Source: Streptomyces sp. Sge12 (lineage in GTDB: Bacteria; Actinomycetota; Actinomycetes; Streptomycetales; Streptomycetaceae). From it: a DNA stretch of 64,000 nt. Shown here one piece after another: positions 8,001 through 17,894 of the stretch. Numbering within the stretch: the first letter of the stretch is position 1; every line of letters starts with the position of its first letter. The notes under the pieces are model-generated. The model saw only the letters and a program-made list of their open reading frames with translations. It did no database searches and was not told the DNA's origin. The DNA lies in contig NZ_CP020555.1 in the NCBI RefSeq assembly GCF_002080455.1, forward strand, positions 2,914,001 through 2,978,000, given 5' to 3'. Both the position numbers and the translations under genes were made by a program.

Positions 8001-8945
8001 TTACGCGGCCGCCTTCGGCAGCGGCTCGCCGTACCAGAGCTCGACCAGCCGCGCGGCGATGGAAATGCCCGACGGGGGAAGCACCTCGCCCGACGCGAAC
8101 GCCGCGCGCAGCTCCTCCCGCGAGAACCAGCGGGCCTCCTGGATCTCCTCGCCGTCCACCGTGATCTCCGAGGTGGTGGCGCGGGCCCTGAAGCCCAGCA
8201 TCAGGCTGTACGGGAAGGGCCACGGCTGGCTGGCCACGTACTCGACCTCGCCGACCCTGACGCCCGCCTCCTCCCACACCTCGCGGATGACGGACTGCTC
8301 TATCGACTCGCCCGGCTCCACGAAGCCCGCGAGGGTGGAGAAGCGGCCCTCGGGCCAGTGCACCTGGCGGCCCAGCAGCGCCCGGTCCCGGTCGTCCGTG
8401 ACCAGCATGATCACGGCCGGGTCGGTCCGCGGGTAGTGCTCGGCGCCGCAGCCCGGGCAGCGGCGGATGTGCCCGGCGGCCGCGACCACCGTGCGCTCGC
8501 CGCAGCGCGAGCAGAATCGGTGCATCCGCTGCCAGTTCTCCAACGCGACCGCGTGCACCATCAGTCCGGCGTCGCGCGGGGACAGCAGCAGTCCGGCCTC
8601 GCGCAGGCCGGCCGGGCGGGCCGACTGGTCCATGCGGCCGGGCAGCGCGTCCTTCTGCAGCGCGAAGTACCGTACGCCGTCCTCGTCGGTGCCCAGGAAG
8701 TAGCGGTGGGTCTCGGTGACCGGGGCCTCGAAGGCCGGGGTCATCACGATGCCGGTGCCGCCGTCGGGGGTGTCGTCGATGAGGACCTGCCCGCCGGAGA
8801 CGACGAAGACGCGGGTCGTCGGGTGGCTCCAGGCCGCGGCGAGCCACGCCTCGTCGAGACGGTGGTGCGCGGCGCGGTCGATCCCGCTGGGCGCGGCGAG
8901 CGAAAGAGGGCGCTCGGTGAGAGGGCGCTCGGTATGGGTGCTCAC
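8001..8945 (-). CDS. nudC: NAD(+)/NADH diphosphatase NudC
   Basis: The 314-residue protein has a zinc ribbon (FCSRCGERT and RRCPGCGAEHYPR), the Nudix box (GFVEPGESIEQSV, then REVWEEAGV) and the NudC-specific SQPWPFPYSLM motif. It hydrolyses NADH to NMNH and AMP and can remove NAD caps from RNA. The start GTG 8945 was chosen over TTG 8957 because GGAAG lies 6-10 nt upstream of it. It is followed 66 bp upstream by the dipeptidase gene in the same orientation. Confidence 0.93.
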   Translation of the reverse strand: MSTHTERPLTERPLSLAAPSGIDRAAHHRLDEAWLAAAWSHPTTRVFVVSGGQVLIDDTPDGGTGIVMTPAFEAPVTETHRYFLGTDEDGVRYFALQKDALPGRMDQSARPAGLREAGLLLSPRDAGLMVHAVALENWQRMHRFCSRCGERTVVAAAGHIRRCPGCGAEHYPRTDPAVIMLVTDDRDRALLGRQVHWPEGRFSTLAGFVEPGESIEQSVIREVWEEAGVRVGEVEYVASQPWPFPYSLMLGFRARATTSEITVDGEEIQEARWFSREELRAAFASGEVLPPSGISIAARLVELWYGEPLPKAAA

Positions 8946-9011
8946 AGGTACTTCCAACTCCCCCGGTGGTGGGACAGGCAGGCTCGGTACGGCAGGTGTG
9001 TGCGTCGGGTG

Positions 9012-10421
9012 TCAGGCGGTGGTGCGGTGGTGGGCGGCGGCGAGGTCTCCCCAGAGGTAGGCGCTCGTTTCGACGCCCTTGAGCAGGAGGTCCAGCTCGA
9101 CCTTCTCGTTCGGCGCGTGCCAGCCGTCGGACGGGACCGAGATCCCGAGGAAGAGGACGGGCGCGTCCAGGACGTCCTGGAGGTCCGCCGCGGGGCCGGA
9201 GCCGCCCTCCCGCGTGAAGCGGATCTTCTGGCCGAAGGCGCGGCCCATGGCCCGGACGACGGACTGGAGGGCCGGGTGGTCCAGCGGGGTCAGGCACGGC
9301 CGGGTCGGTGCGCCGAAGGTGATGGAGTGGCGGATTCCGGCCGGGATCCCGGCCGCGACCCAGTCCCTGACGGCTGCCTCGACCTCGTACGGGTCCTGGC
9401 CGGACACCAGGCGGAACGAAAGCTTCAGGTGGGCGGAGGCGGGCACGATGGTCTTGCCGCCGGGGCCCTGGTAGCCGCCGCCGATGCCGTTGACCTCGGC
9501 CGTGGGGCGGGCCCAGACGCGCTCCAGGGTGGAGTACCCGGCCTCGCCCGCGGCCGCGTGGGACTTGGCCGTACGCAGCCACTCGGACTCGTCGAAGGGC
9601 AGCTCGGCGATGAGCGCGCGCTCCGCGTCCGTCAGTTCGGCGATGTTGTCGTAGAAGCCGGGGATCGTGACCCGCCCGTCGGCGTCGTGCAGGGCCGCGA
9701 CCAGGCGGGCGGCGGCGGTCGCCGGATTGGGCACGGCCCCGCCGAAGGCGCCGGAGTGGATGTCCTGGTCCGGACCGTGCAGGTCGATCTCGCAGTCGGC
9801 GAGGCCGCGCATGCCGGTGCAGACGGTGGGGGTGGTCTCGGACCACATGCCGGTGTCGGAGACGATCACGACATCGGCGGCGAGCTCCGCGGCGCGGGCC
9901 TCGACGAGCTCGCGGAAGTGGGCGGAGCCGGACTCCTCCTCGCCCTCCACGATCAGCTTGAGGTGCACGGCGGGGGCGGCGGCGCCGGTGGCCGCCAGGT
10001 GCGCCCGCACCCCGAGGGTGTGGAAGAACACCTGGCCCTTGTCGTCGGCGGCGCCGCGGGCGTACATCCGGCCGTCGCGGATCACCGGCTCGAACGGATC
10101 GGTGTGCCAGCCGTCCGCGAGGGCGGCGGGCTGCACGTCGTGGTGCCCGTACACGAGGACCGTGGGCGCGTCCGGGTCCTCGCTCGGCCAGTGCGCGAAG
10201 ACGGCGGGCGCGCCGGGGGTCTCCCACACCTCGGCGACCGGGAAGCCGGTCTCCTTGAGCTTCGCCGCGAGCCATTCGGCGCTGCGGCGTACGTCGCCCG
10301 CGTGCTCGGGCTGGGCCGAGACGGAGGGGATGCGGAGCCACTCGGCGAGGTCGTCGAGGAAGGCGGCGCGGTGGGTGTCGATGTACGTGCGGACGACGTT
10401 GTCCGGCGGGGTGTCGCTCAT
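9012..10421 (-). CDS. M20 family dipeptidase
   Basis: The 469-residue cytosolic metallopeptidase has the M20 metal ligands and catalytic residues in order: YGHHDVQPA, ARGAADDKGQ, LIVEGEEESGS, VSDTGMW and a late His (DGWHAPNE). It belongs to the CNDP/ArgE-DapE-like dipeptidase group (M20A/F) that hydrolyses dipeptides with two metal ions. The start ATG 10421 lies 10 bp after the adnB stop on the same strand, so the two are probably co-transcribed. No signal peptide is present. Confidence 0.9.
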   Translation of the reverse strand: MSDTPPDNVVRTYIDTHRAAFLDDLAEWLRIPSVSAQPEHAGDVRRSAEWLAAKLKETGFPVAEVWETPGAPAVFAHWPSEDPDAPTVLVYGHHDVQPAALADGWHTDPFEPVIRDGRMYARGAADDKGQVFFHTLGVRAHLAATGAAAPAVHLKLIVEGEEESGSAHFRELVEARAAELAADVVIVSDTGMWSETTPTVCTGMRGLADCEIDLHGPDQDIHSGAFGGAVPNPATAAARLVAALHDADGRVTIPGFYDNIAELTDAERALIAELPFDESEWLRTAKSHAAAGEAGYSTLERVWARPTAEVNGIGGGYQGPGGKTIVPASAHLKLSFRLVSGQDPYEVEAAVRDWVAAGIPAGIRHSITFGAPTRPCLTPLDHPALQSVVRAMGRAFGQKIRFTREGGSGPAADLQDVLDAPVLFLGISVPSDGWHAPNEKVELDLLLKGVETSAYLWGDLAAAHHRTTA

Positions 10422-10431
10422 GCCCACGAGC

Positions 10432-13400
10432 CTAGCCGTCCGCCTGATGGTCACCGTCCGGGTCCGATTCGCCTTGGAGGATCCGCTCAAGACGGGCCCG
10501 GTCCGGGAGGTTGCGGGGGCGGATGACGCGGCCGCTGCGGACGTGCAGGAAGGCGGCGGAGACCCGGTCGAGGGGGGTGTTCGTGGCCTCGGCCCAGGCC
10601 ACGCGGTAGACGGCGAGCTGGAGGGGATCGGCCTCGGTGGTGCGGCCGGTCTTCCAGTCGACGATCTCGTACGAGCCGTCCTCGTTCCGGTAGACGGCGT
10701 CGATCCGGCCGCGGACGACCCGGCCGGCGAGGGTGAGCTGGACCGGGGCCTCCATGCGGTGGGGGGGCCGGTCCGCGTACGGGCTGCGCTCGAAGGCCGC
10801 CTTGAGGGACTCGAGGTCGGCCTCGTCGGCGATCTCCTGGTCGGAGCCGGCGCCGGGGAGGTCGGTGACGGGGTCCAGGACATCGAGGAACGGCAGCGGC
10901 AGCTCGTCGAAGCGGGACTCCACCCAGGCGTGGAACCGGGTGCCCTGGCGGGCGGCGGGCTGCGGGGGGCGCGGCATCGGGCGGGCCAGGTCGCGTACGA
11001 AGCCCTGCTCGTCGGCGGCGAGCCGGAGCAGCTGGCTGGCGGACAGGGCGGACGGCAGCTCGACGTCGCGGACGGCCGCGCGGGCACGGCGGAGCTCGCC
11101 CTCGAGGGCGTCGAGGTCACGGTCCCAGGAGGCGACGGCGCGAGCCTCTTCGGGCACGAGGCCGCCGCTGCCGTGACCGGCCGGACGCCGATCCGCCGCG
11201 GCGGCCGCCCCGGCCGGACCCCGACGCGGGGTCGCCGCGTCGGCCGGCCCGGCCTCGCCGGCCCACGGGTCGGCCCCCGGCCACAGGTCCTCGCCCTCCG
11301 GGCCGGGCCGGCCCCCGGCGGGGGCGTCCGCGGCGGGGGTGGCCGGGTCGGATTCGTCCCCCGCCCCGCCCCTTCCCGAAACCGGGGCGCTGCCCCGGGC
11401 CCCGTGGGGCGCGCCGGTCCCCGGACGGGCCCAAGCCTCGCCGGACCAGAGGTCGTCGGGGTCCGGCCCGGCGACGTCGGCCGGGGCCGTACCGGGGCCG
11501 TCGGCTCGGCTCACGGGCCCGGGGCCGTCCGCTGCGGACTCGGGGGCCCAGGGGCCGTCGGACGGGGGTTGCGGGTCCCAGGGGTCTTCAGCCGGCCATG
11601 GCTCCTCGCAGTCCGGGGGCCAGAGGTACTTGTCCTCCTCCGGGGGCGGGGGCGGGGCCGCGAGGTAGGACTCCACCAGGGCGGCCGCCGCACGGCGCAG
11701 GGTCAGCGAGTGCGGGTCGAGCGGGAGGGGCCAGGAGTGGTCGGGGGTGGATTCGCCGGACAGCGCCGGGTTCTCGGCGGTGGGGTCGGGCTCGTCCGCC
11801 CACGCCTCGATCTCGCCGAAACCGGCCGAGCAGTGCTCGTACAGGGCCTCCAGGAACGCCGAGGGGCCGCGGCGCTTCTTCTGGCTCGGCCCCCACCAGT
11901 GGCCCGAGGCCAGCAGCAGGGAGCGCGGCCGGGTGAAGGTCACGTAGCCGAGGCGGAGCTCTTCCACCGACTTGTGGTGCTTCAGCTCGGCCTTGAAGGA
12001 CTTCAGGCCGGCCGAGGTCCAGGCCGGGTCCCCGGGCAGGGTGGGGGCGTCGCCGCGCAGCGCGTACGGGAGCACCTTCGCGTACGAGGTCCAGGCCTCC
12101 GGCGGCTTCTCCTTCGGGAAGGCGCCCGCGCACAGGTCCGGGACCACCACGACGTCCCACTCCAGGCCCTTGGACTTGTGGGCGGTGAGCACCTTGACCG
12201 TGTTCTCGCCGCCCGGCAGGGCGTGGTCCAGGCCCTTCTCGTACTGGGCGGCGGTGCGCAGGAAGGCCAGGAAGGCCAGCAGCGTGGCCTCGCCGTCCAG
12301 GGCGGCGAAACCGGCCGCCACGTCCATGAAGTTCGACAGGGTCTCGCGGCGGCGGGCCGCCAGCGCGTGCGGGGAGGCGGACAGCTCCACCTCCAGGCCG
12401 GTGGCGGTCAGCACCCGGTGCAGGACGTCCATCAGCGGGTCCGCGAGGGAGCGCCGCAGATCGCGCAGTTCCTGGGCGAGGTGCGCGAAGCGGATCCGGG
12501 CCTCCGCCGAGAAGGGGAGGTCGTCCGGGGCCTGTCCGGCGCCGTCGAGGAAGGTCTCCAGTGCGTCGGCCAGCGACACGATCTCGGCCGGGTCCACGCC
12601 CTCCACGGCCGCCGCGAGGCGTTCGTCCGGGTCCGCCCCGGCGGGCGCGCGGCTCACCAGGAGCCGGGCGCGGCGGCCCAGCAGGGCCAGGTCCCGCGCG
12701 CCGATCCGCCACCGCGGGCCGATCAGGAGCCGGACCAGGGAGGCGTTGGCGCCGGGGTCCTGGAGGACCTCGCAGACGGCGACGAGGTCGGCGACCTCGG
12801 GCAGGTGCAGCAGCCCGGAGAGCCCGACGACCTCCACCGGGACGTCCCGGTCCACCAGAACGGCCTGGATCTGCGCGAAGTCCCCGGCGGAGCGGCACAG
12901 TACGGCGATCTCGCGCGGCTCCGTCCCGGTGCGGACCAGGTGGGCGACGGAGTCGGCGAGCCAGTCGAGCTCCTGCGCGTGGGTCTCCAGCAGGGCGCAG
13001 CGGACCTGCCCGGCGGCCTCCGCGCCCGGCGCCGGGCGCAGCGCCTCCACGCCCTCGTGCATGGCGCGCAGCGGGGCGGCGAGGCCGTTGGCGAGGTCGA
13101 GCAGGCGGCCGCCGCTGCGCCGGTTCTCGCTGAGGGAGAGCCGGGTGGCGGGGGTCCCGTCGGCGTGCGGGAAGTGTTCCGGGAAGTCGTCGAGGTTGGC
13201 GACGGAGGCCCCGCGCCAGCCGTAGATCGCCTGGCAGGGGTCGCCGACGGCGGTCACGGCGTGGCCGGAACCCGCGCCGAAGAGGCCGGACAGCAGCAGC
13301 CGCTGCGCGACGGAGGTGTCCTGGTACTCGTCGAGCAGGACCACCCGGAACTCCTCGCGCAGCATGGCCCCCACCTCGGGCCGGGTGGTGGCGAGCTGCG

Positions 13401-14157
13401 CGGAGAGGGCTATCTGGTCGCTGAAGTCGAAGAGGTCGCGGGAGCGCTTGGCGGCGCGGTAACGGGCGACCAGCTCCAGCAGTTCGAGGCGGCCGCGCAC
13501 GGCCTCCGGGACCTTGCGGAGGTCTTCGTTGGTGAGCTTGGTGCCGGCGAGCACGCCCAGCAGCTCGGTGTCGTGCAGGCGCAGCCGCTCGGGCTCGACC
13601 AGGTGCTCGGAGAGCTCCCCGTCGAGCGCGAGGAGGTCGCCGACCAGGTCGGGAACGGACTTGGTGAGCGAGGGGTACGGGCCGGGGGCCTCGCGGAGCA
13701 CCTTCGCGGCGAGCTGGAAGCGGGTGGCGTCGGCGAGCAGCCGGGAGCTGGGCTCCAGGCCGATGCGCAGGCCGTGGTCCTTCAGGAGCTGTCCGGCGAA
13801 GGCGTGGTACGTGGAGATGCGCGGCTCGCCGCCGGCCGCGTCGGTGTCGGCCGGGGAGGGGTCGGGGTCGGTGATGCCGGCCCGCGCCAGTGCCTTGCGT
13901 ACGCGCTCGGACAGTTCGCCGGCGGCCTTGTTGGTGAAGGTCAGGCCGAGGACCTGCTCGGGCGCGACCGCGCCGGTGCCGACGAGCCAGACCACTCGGG
14001 CGGCCATGACGGTGGTCTTGCCGGAGCCGGCGCCCGCGACGACGACCTGGGGGGCGGGCGGGGCGGTGACGCAGGCCATCTGCTCGGGCGTGAAAGGGAT
14101 CCCGAGGAGCTCCTTGAGCTGCTCGGGGTCGGTGAGGGCGGGCGGACGCGCGGGCAC
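10432..14157 (-). CDS. adnB: AdnB, helicase-nuclease subunit of the AdnAB resectase
   Basis: The 1241-residue protein has Walker A GAGSGKT (42-48), motif II LLDEYQDTS, motif III GDPCQAIYGW, TAHKSKGLEWD, and a C-terminal RecB-like nuclease (TRFHAWVESRF, GRIDAVYR, YEIVDWKTGR, QLAVYRVA). With AdnA it forms the actinobacterial double-strand-end resection machine that replaces RecBCD/AddAB. Between motor and nuclease there is an unusual low-complexity Pro/Asp/Gly/Trp-rich insert of about 160 residues with repeated DLW/DPW words. The start GTG 14157 has no clear ribosome-binding site. AdnA is encoded 86 bp upstream. Confidence 0.92.
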   Translation of the reverse strand: MPARPPALTDPEQLKELLGIPFTPEQMACVTAPPAPQVVVAGAGSGKTTVMAARVVWLVGTGAVAPEQVLGLTFTNKAAGELSERVRKALARAGITDPDPSPADTDAAGGEPRISTYHAFAGQLLKDHGLRIGLEPSSRLLADATRFQLAAKVLREAPGPYPSLTKSVPDLVGDLLALDGELSEHLVEPERLRLHDTELLGVLAGTKLTNEDLRKVPEAVRGRLELLELVARYRAAKRSRDLFDFSDQIALSAQLATTRPEVGAMLREEFRVVLLDEYQDTSVAQRLLLSGLFGAGSGHAVTAVGDPCQAIYGWRGASVANLDDFPEHFPHADGTPATRLSLSENRRSGGRLLDLANGLAAPLRAMHEGVEALRPAPGAEAAGQVRCALLETHAQELDWLADSVAHLVRTGTEPREIAVLCRSAGDFAQIQAVLVDRDVPVEVVGLSGLLHLPEVADLVAVCEVLQDPGANASLVRLLIGPRWRIGARDLALLGRRARLLVSRAPAGADPDERLAAAVEGVDPAEIVSLADALETFLDGAGQAPDDLPFSAEARIRFAHLAQELRDLRRSLADPLMDVLHRVLTATGLEVELSASPHALAARRRETLSNFMDVAAGFAALDGEATLLAFLAFLRTAAQYEKGLDHALPGGENTVKVLTAHKSKGLEWDVVVVPDLCAGAFPKEKPPEAWTSYAKVLPYALRGDAPTLPGDPAWTSAGLKSFKAELKHHKSVEELRLGYVTFTRPRSLLLASGHWWGPSQKKRRGPSAFLEALYEHCSAGFGEIEAWADEPDPTAENPALSGESTPDHSWPLPLDPHSLTLRRAAAALVESYLAAPPPPPEEDKYLWPPDCEEPWPAEDPWDPQPPSDGPWAPESAADGPGPVSRADGPGTAPADVAGPDPDDLWSGEAWARPGTGAPHGARGSAPVSGRGGAGDESDPATPAADAPAGGRPGPEGEDLWPGADPWAGEAGPADAATPRRGPAGAAAAADRRPAGHGSGGLVPEEARAVASWDRDLDALEGELRRARAAVRDVELPSALSASQLLRLAADEQGFVRDLARPMPRPPQPAARQGTRFHAWVESRFDELPLPFLDVLDPVTDLPGAGSDQEIADEADLESLKAAFERSPYADRPPHRMEAPVQLTLAGRVVRGRIDAVYRNEDGSYEIVDWKTGRTTEADPLQLAVYRVAWAEATNTPLDRVSAAFLHVRSGRVIRPRNLPDRARLERILQGESDPDGDHQADG

Positions 14158-14192
14158 CTGAAAAGGCTAGCCGCCCCCACCGACAGCCCCGA

Positions 14193-14221
14193 CCGGACGA
14201 ACCCGGGCCGGACGAACCCGG
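14193..14221. repeat. Short tandem repeat between adnA and adnB
   Basis: CCGGACGAACCCGG occurs twice (14193-14206 and 14208-14221) with a 15-bp period in the 86-bp gap between the two subunit genes. It may be simple slippage; it also gives each copy a CCGG end. Confidence 0.6.
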
Positions 14222-14243
14222 CCGACCGCTCCGGCCGCCGACC

Positions 14244-17200
14244 TCACTCGACGGTCTGGCGGCCCTCCGGGCGGGCGCTGCACGAGCTGCGGAAGGAACA
14301 GTGGTCGCAGTGGCGGCCGGTCGCGGGCGCGAAGCGTTCGTCCAGGACCCGGCCGGCGGCGGTGGCCAGCAGGTCGCCGACCCACTCGCCGTCGAGCGGC
14401 TGCTGGGCCTGGATCTTCGGGACCGTGTCGCCGCCCTCCTTCTTGGGCGCGGCCTGGCGGAGCTGGACGAGTTCGGCGCCGCCGGACGCGGGGCGCAGGC
14501 CGTCGAAGACCTCGTCGACGGCGCCCTCGCGCACGGCGAGCTGGTAGACGGCGAGCTGGGGGTGGCGGGCCACCTCGTCGCGGGTGGGCGCGGACTTGCC
14601 GGTCTTGAAGTCGACGACGTACGCACGCCCCTGCGGGTCCGCTTCGACCCGGTCCATGGAGCCCCTGATGCGTACGGCGACGTCCCCGGCTTCGAGTGTG
14701 ACGTCGAAATCGTGCTCCGTGGCGACGGCCGCCCGGCCCCCGCGGTCGGTGTTGTGCCAGCGCAGGAAGCGCTCCAGGGCGGCGCGAGCGTTGTCCTTCT
14801 CCTGGCGGGACTTCCAGGGGGCGTCGAAGGCGAGGGCGTCCCACACCGAGTCGAGGCGTTCCATGAGGACGGCCAGGTCGGCGGGGGTGCGTCCGGAGGC
14901 GACCTCGTCGGCGAGGACGTGGACGACGTTGCCGAAGCCCTGGGCGGCGGTGGAGGGGGTGTCGGCCTTGACCTCACGGCCGAGGAACCACTGGAGGGAG
15001 CAGGTGTTGGCGAGCTGCTCCAGGGCGCTGCCGGACAGGGCGACGGGCCGGTCCCGGTCGCGCAGCGGGACGCTGCTGCGGGTGGGCTCGTACAGGCCCC
15101 ACCAGCGCTGCGGGTGCGCGGCGGGGACCAGCGGGCGGTCCTCGTCGTCGGTGAGCGCGGCGAGGCGGGCGAGGCGCCGGGCGGCCGCGTCGCGCAGGGC
15201 GGGCGAGGCGTCCGGGTCGACGGTGGTGGCGCGCAGCTCGGCGACGAGCGCGGCGACGGCGAGGGGGCGGCGGGGGCGGCCGGTGACGTCGCGCGGGGGG
15301 ACGCCGAGCTCGGTGAGGAAGCGGGAGGGCTGGTCGCCGTCGTCGGCGGGAGCCTTGACGGCGGTGACGACGAGGCGGTCGCGGGCGCGGGTGGCGGCGA
15401 CGTAGAAGAGCCGGCGCTCCTCGGCGAGCAGCGCGCCGGGAGTGAGGGGCTCGGCGAGACCGTCACGGCCGATACGGTCGGCCTCCAGGAGGGAGCCGCG
15501 GCGGCGGAGGTCGGGCCACAGGCCCTCCTGGACGCCGGCGACGACGACGAGGGACCACTCCAGGCCCTTGGAACGGTGGGCGGTCATCAGCCGGACGGCG
15601 TCGGAGCGGGTGGCGCGGGCCGTCAACGTGTCGGCGGCGATGTCCTCCGCCTCCAGTTGTTCGAGGAAGTTGAGCGCGCCGCGGCCGCCGGTGCGCTCCT
15701 CGGCGCGGGCGGCGGTGTCGAAGAGGGCGCAGACGGCGTCGAGGTCGCGGTCGGCGTTGCGGCCGGCCGCGCCGCCGCGGCGGGCGCTGCGCTCCAGCCG
15801 CTGCGGCCAGGGGGTGCCGTCCCACAGGACCCAGAGGGCCTCCTCGGCGGTGCCGCCGCCCTGGAGCAGCTCACGGGCCTTGCGCAGGAGCAGGCCGAGG
15901 CGTTGCGCGCCGCGGGCGTAGGCGGGGTCGTGCGCAGTGAGCCGCTCGGGCTCGGCGAGGGCGCGGGCGAGCAGTACGTCGGAGGGCGCGGGCACCTTGA
16001 CGCCTGCGGCGCGCTCCTCGTCCCGCAGGGCGCGGCCGAGCCGCCGCAGGTCGGCGGCGTCCATCCCGCCGAGGGGGGAGGCGAGCAGCGTGAGCGCCGC
16101 CTCAACGCCTCCGGCGGGGTCGCCGAAGTCCCCGGGGCCCCGCCCCGGCCCGGCCTCGACGGCGTCGGAGTCGCCTCCGGCGAGGGCTGCGGCCTGCTCC
16201 GGACCGCTGGCGGGCAGGGCGTGCAGCCCGGGGGCCGCCCCCGGTCCCGGCTCGGCCGCGTCGCCGGCGTGGTCGTCGGTGCTCCGCCCCGGGCCGGCTT
16301 CGGCGGCGTCCGGGGCGCCTTCGGACGGGGCTGGGACTGGTGCGTCGGCTTCGGTGGCTGTGAGGCGGAGGGCCGTCAGGAGGGGGGCGACGGCCGGTTC
16401 GTGGCGCAGCGGGGTGTCCGTGGCGTCCGTCTCGGTGGGGACCCCCGCCGCGATCAGGGCGCGGCGCATCGCCGGGAGGGTGCGGCCGCCGGCGCGGACC
16501 AGGACGGCCATGTCCTGCCAGGGCACGCCGTCCTCCAGGTGGGCCCGGCGCAGGATGTCCGCGATGTTGTCCAGCTCGGCGCCCGCCGTCGGGTACGTGA
16601 GGACCTCCACCCGGCCGCCCTCCCGCACGGGTGCGAGGTTGCGGTGGGCGCGGACCGCCTCGGACGGCAGCCGCGGGACCGGCATCCGGGTGGTGAGCAG
16701 GCGGGTCGCGGCCAGGAGGGCCGCGCCGGAGCGGCGGCCGACGGTCAGCGCCCTGACCCGCGCGCCCGGGAAGGCCGACTCGAAGTCCAGGATGTTGTTG
16801 ATGTCGGCGCCGCGGAAGGCGTAGATCGACTGGTCGGGGTCGCCGAAGGCGACCAGCGTGCCGCCCGGGCCGGTCAGGGCCCGCAGCAGCCGCAGCTGGG
16901 AGGCGTCCGTGTCCTGGTACTCGTCGACGAAGATCGCGTCGTAGGCCGAGGCGAGGGACGGCGTGCGTTCCGCGAGGAGCACCGCGCGGTGCAGGAGCTC
17001 CGCGTAGTCCAGCGTGCCCTGCATGTCCAGGACGTCCAGGTACTCGGAGAGGAACGCCGCCGCCGCCTTCCAGTCCGGGCGGCCGATGCGGTCGGCGAAC
17101 GAGGAGAGGGCCTGCGGGCCGAGGCCCAGCTCGCGGGCGCGGGCCAGTACCGCACGGACCTCGTCGGCGAAGCCGCGCGTGGTCAGCGCCGCCCGCAGGT

Positions 17201-17792
17201 CGTCCGGCCAGCGGATGGAGCGGATCCGGCGCTGGCCCTCCAGGAGGGTGCGGACCATGACGTCCTGCTCGGGGCCGGACAGCAGCCGCAGCGGGTCGGC
17301 GAAGAGGTCGGTGTCCTGGTGGGCGCGGACCAGTCCGTAGCAGAAGGAGTGGAAGGTGGTGGCCTGCGGCGCCCGTGCGCCGCCGAGGCGCAGCGCGGCC
17401 CGGTCGCGCAGTTCCACCGCCGCCTTGCGGCTGAAGGTGAGGATGAGGATCCGGGCGGGGTCGGTGCCCGCTTCCACACGGGCGGTGACGGCCTCGACCA
17501 GGGTGGTCGTCTTTCCGGTGCCCGGTCCGGCGAGGACCAGCAGTGGTCCGCCGGTGTGGTCAACCACAGCCTGCTGCGCTGCGTCCAGCTCAGGGGGATC
17601 CACCCGTTCCGGCCCGGTGCGCACGAGGCGGTACGCGTCGGGGGTCCGCGTATGCCGCCGTTCGGTGCGGTCCGAGGAAGAGGTGATCACGTGGGGTGCC
17701 GGTCCTGGTGGGTCTGCGGGGTGTGGCGGTGCTGCCGTGACGGCTCGCGCGGAAGCCGAGGCCGCGGCGGAGGCGGGAGCCGAAGGGGCCAC
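14244..17792 (-). CDS. adnA: AdnA, helicase-nuclease subunit of the AdnAB resectase
   Basis: The 1182-residue protein has Walker A GPGTGKT (89-95), motif II FVDEYQDTD, GDPDQSIYAFR, TAHRSKGLEWS and FYVAATRAR, then a RecB-like nuclease (RGSMDRVEAD, YVVDFKTGKS, PQLAVYQLA). One Cys before the nuclease (ANTCSLQWF) and CDHCSFRSSC at the end fit the four-Cys iron-sulfur staple of this group. It pairs with AdnB for end resection. A Gly/Ala/Asp-rich insert of about 80 residues lies in the middle. The start GTG 17792 gives an Ala-rich leader; GTG 17690 is a plausible shorter start. Confidence 0.9.
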   Translation of the reverse strand: MAPSAPASAAASASARAVTAAPPHPADPPGPAPHVITSSSDRTERRHTRTPDAYRLVRTGPERVDPPELDAAQQAVVDHTGGPLLVLAGPGTGKTTTLVEAVTARVEAGTDPARILILTFSRKAAVELRDRAALRLGGARAPQATTFHSFCYGLVRAHQDTDLFADPLRLLSGPEQDVMVRTLLEGQRRIRSIRWPDDLRAALTTRGFADEVRAVLARARELGLGPQALSSFADRIGRPDWKAAAAFLSEYLDVLDMQGTLDYAELLHRAVLLAERTPSLASAYDAIFVDEYQDTDASQLRLLRALTGPGGTLVAFGDPDQSIYAFRGADINNILDFESAFPGARVRALTVGRRSGAALLAATRLLTTRMPVPRLPSEAVRAHRNLAPVREGGRVEVLTYPTAGAELDNIADILRRAHLEDGVPWQDMAVLVRAGGRTLPAMRRALIAAGVPTETDATDTPLRHEPAVAPLLTALRLTATEADAPVPAPSEGAPDAAEAGPGRSTDDHAGDAAEPGPGAAPGLHALPASGPEQAAALAGGDSDAVEAGPGRGPGDFGDPAGGVEAALTLLASPLGGMDAADLRRLGRALRDEERAAGVKVPAPSDVLLARALAEPERLTAHDPAYARGAQRLGLLLRKARELLQGGGTAEEALWVLWDGTPWPQRLERSARRGGAAGRNADRDLDAVCALFDTAARAEERTGGRGALNFLEQLEAEDIAADTLTARATRSDAVRLMTAHRSKGLEWSLVVVAGVQEGLWPDLRRRGSLLEADRIGRDGLAEPLTPGALLAEERRLFYVAATRARDRLVVTAVKAPADDGDQPSRFLTELGVPPRDVTGRPRRPLAVAALVAELRATTVDPDASPALRDAAARRLARLAALTDDEDRPLVPAAHPQRWWGLYEPTRSSVPLRDRDRPVALSGSALEQLANTCSLQWFLGREVKADTPSTAAQGFGNVVHVLADEVASGRTPADLAVLMERLDSVWDALAFDAPWKSRQEKDNARAALERFLRWHNTDRGGRAAVATEHDFDVTLEAGDVAVRIRGSMDRVEADPQGRAYVVDFKTGKSAPTRDEVARHPQLAVYQLAVREGAVDEVFDGLRPASGGAELVQLRQAAPKKEGGDTVPKIQAQQPLDGEWVGDLLATAAGRVLDERFAPATGRHCDHCSFRSSCSARPEGRQTVE

Positions 17793-17894
17793 GCTACGGC
17801 AACCCGCCGATGCCGCGCAGTCCCCCCGGGTACCCCGGACGGGCGTTCGGACCGTCGCCCGATCGCCCGCCCCGGCGCCGCATGGCCGAAGCTG

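Noticed and set aside
10432..17792. Very long open frames opposite and alongside the AdnA/AdnB genes
   Set aside because: They arise from extreme G+C bias. They lack domain motifs and ribosome-binding sites, while the minus-strand frames carry complete helicase and nuclease motifs.
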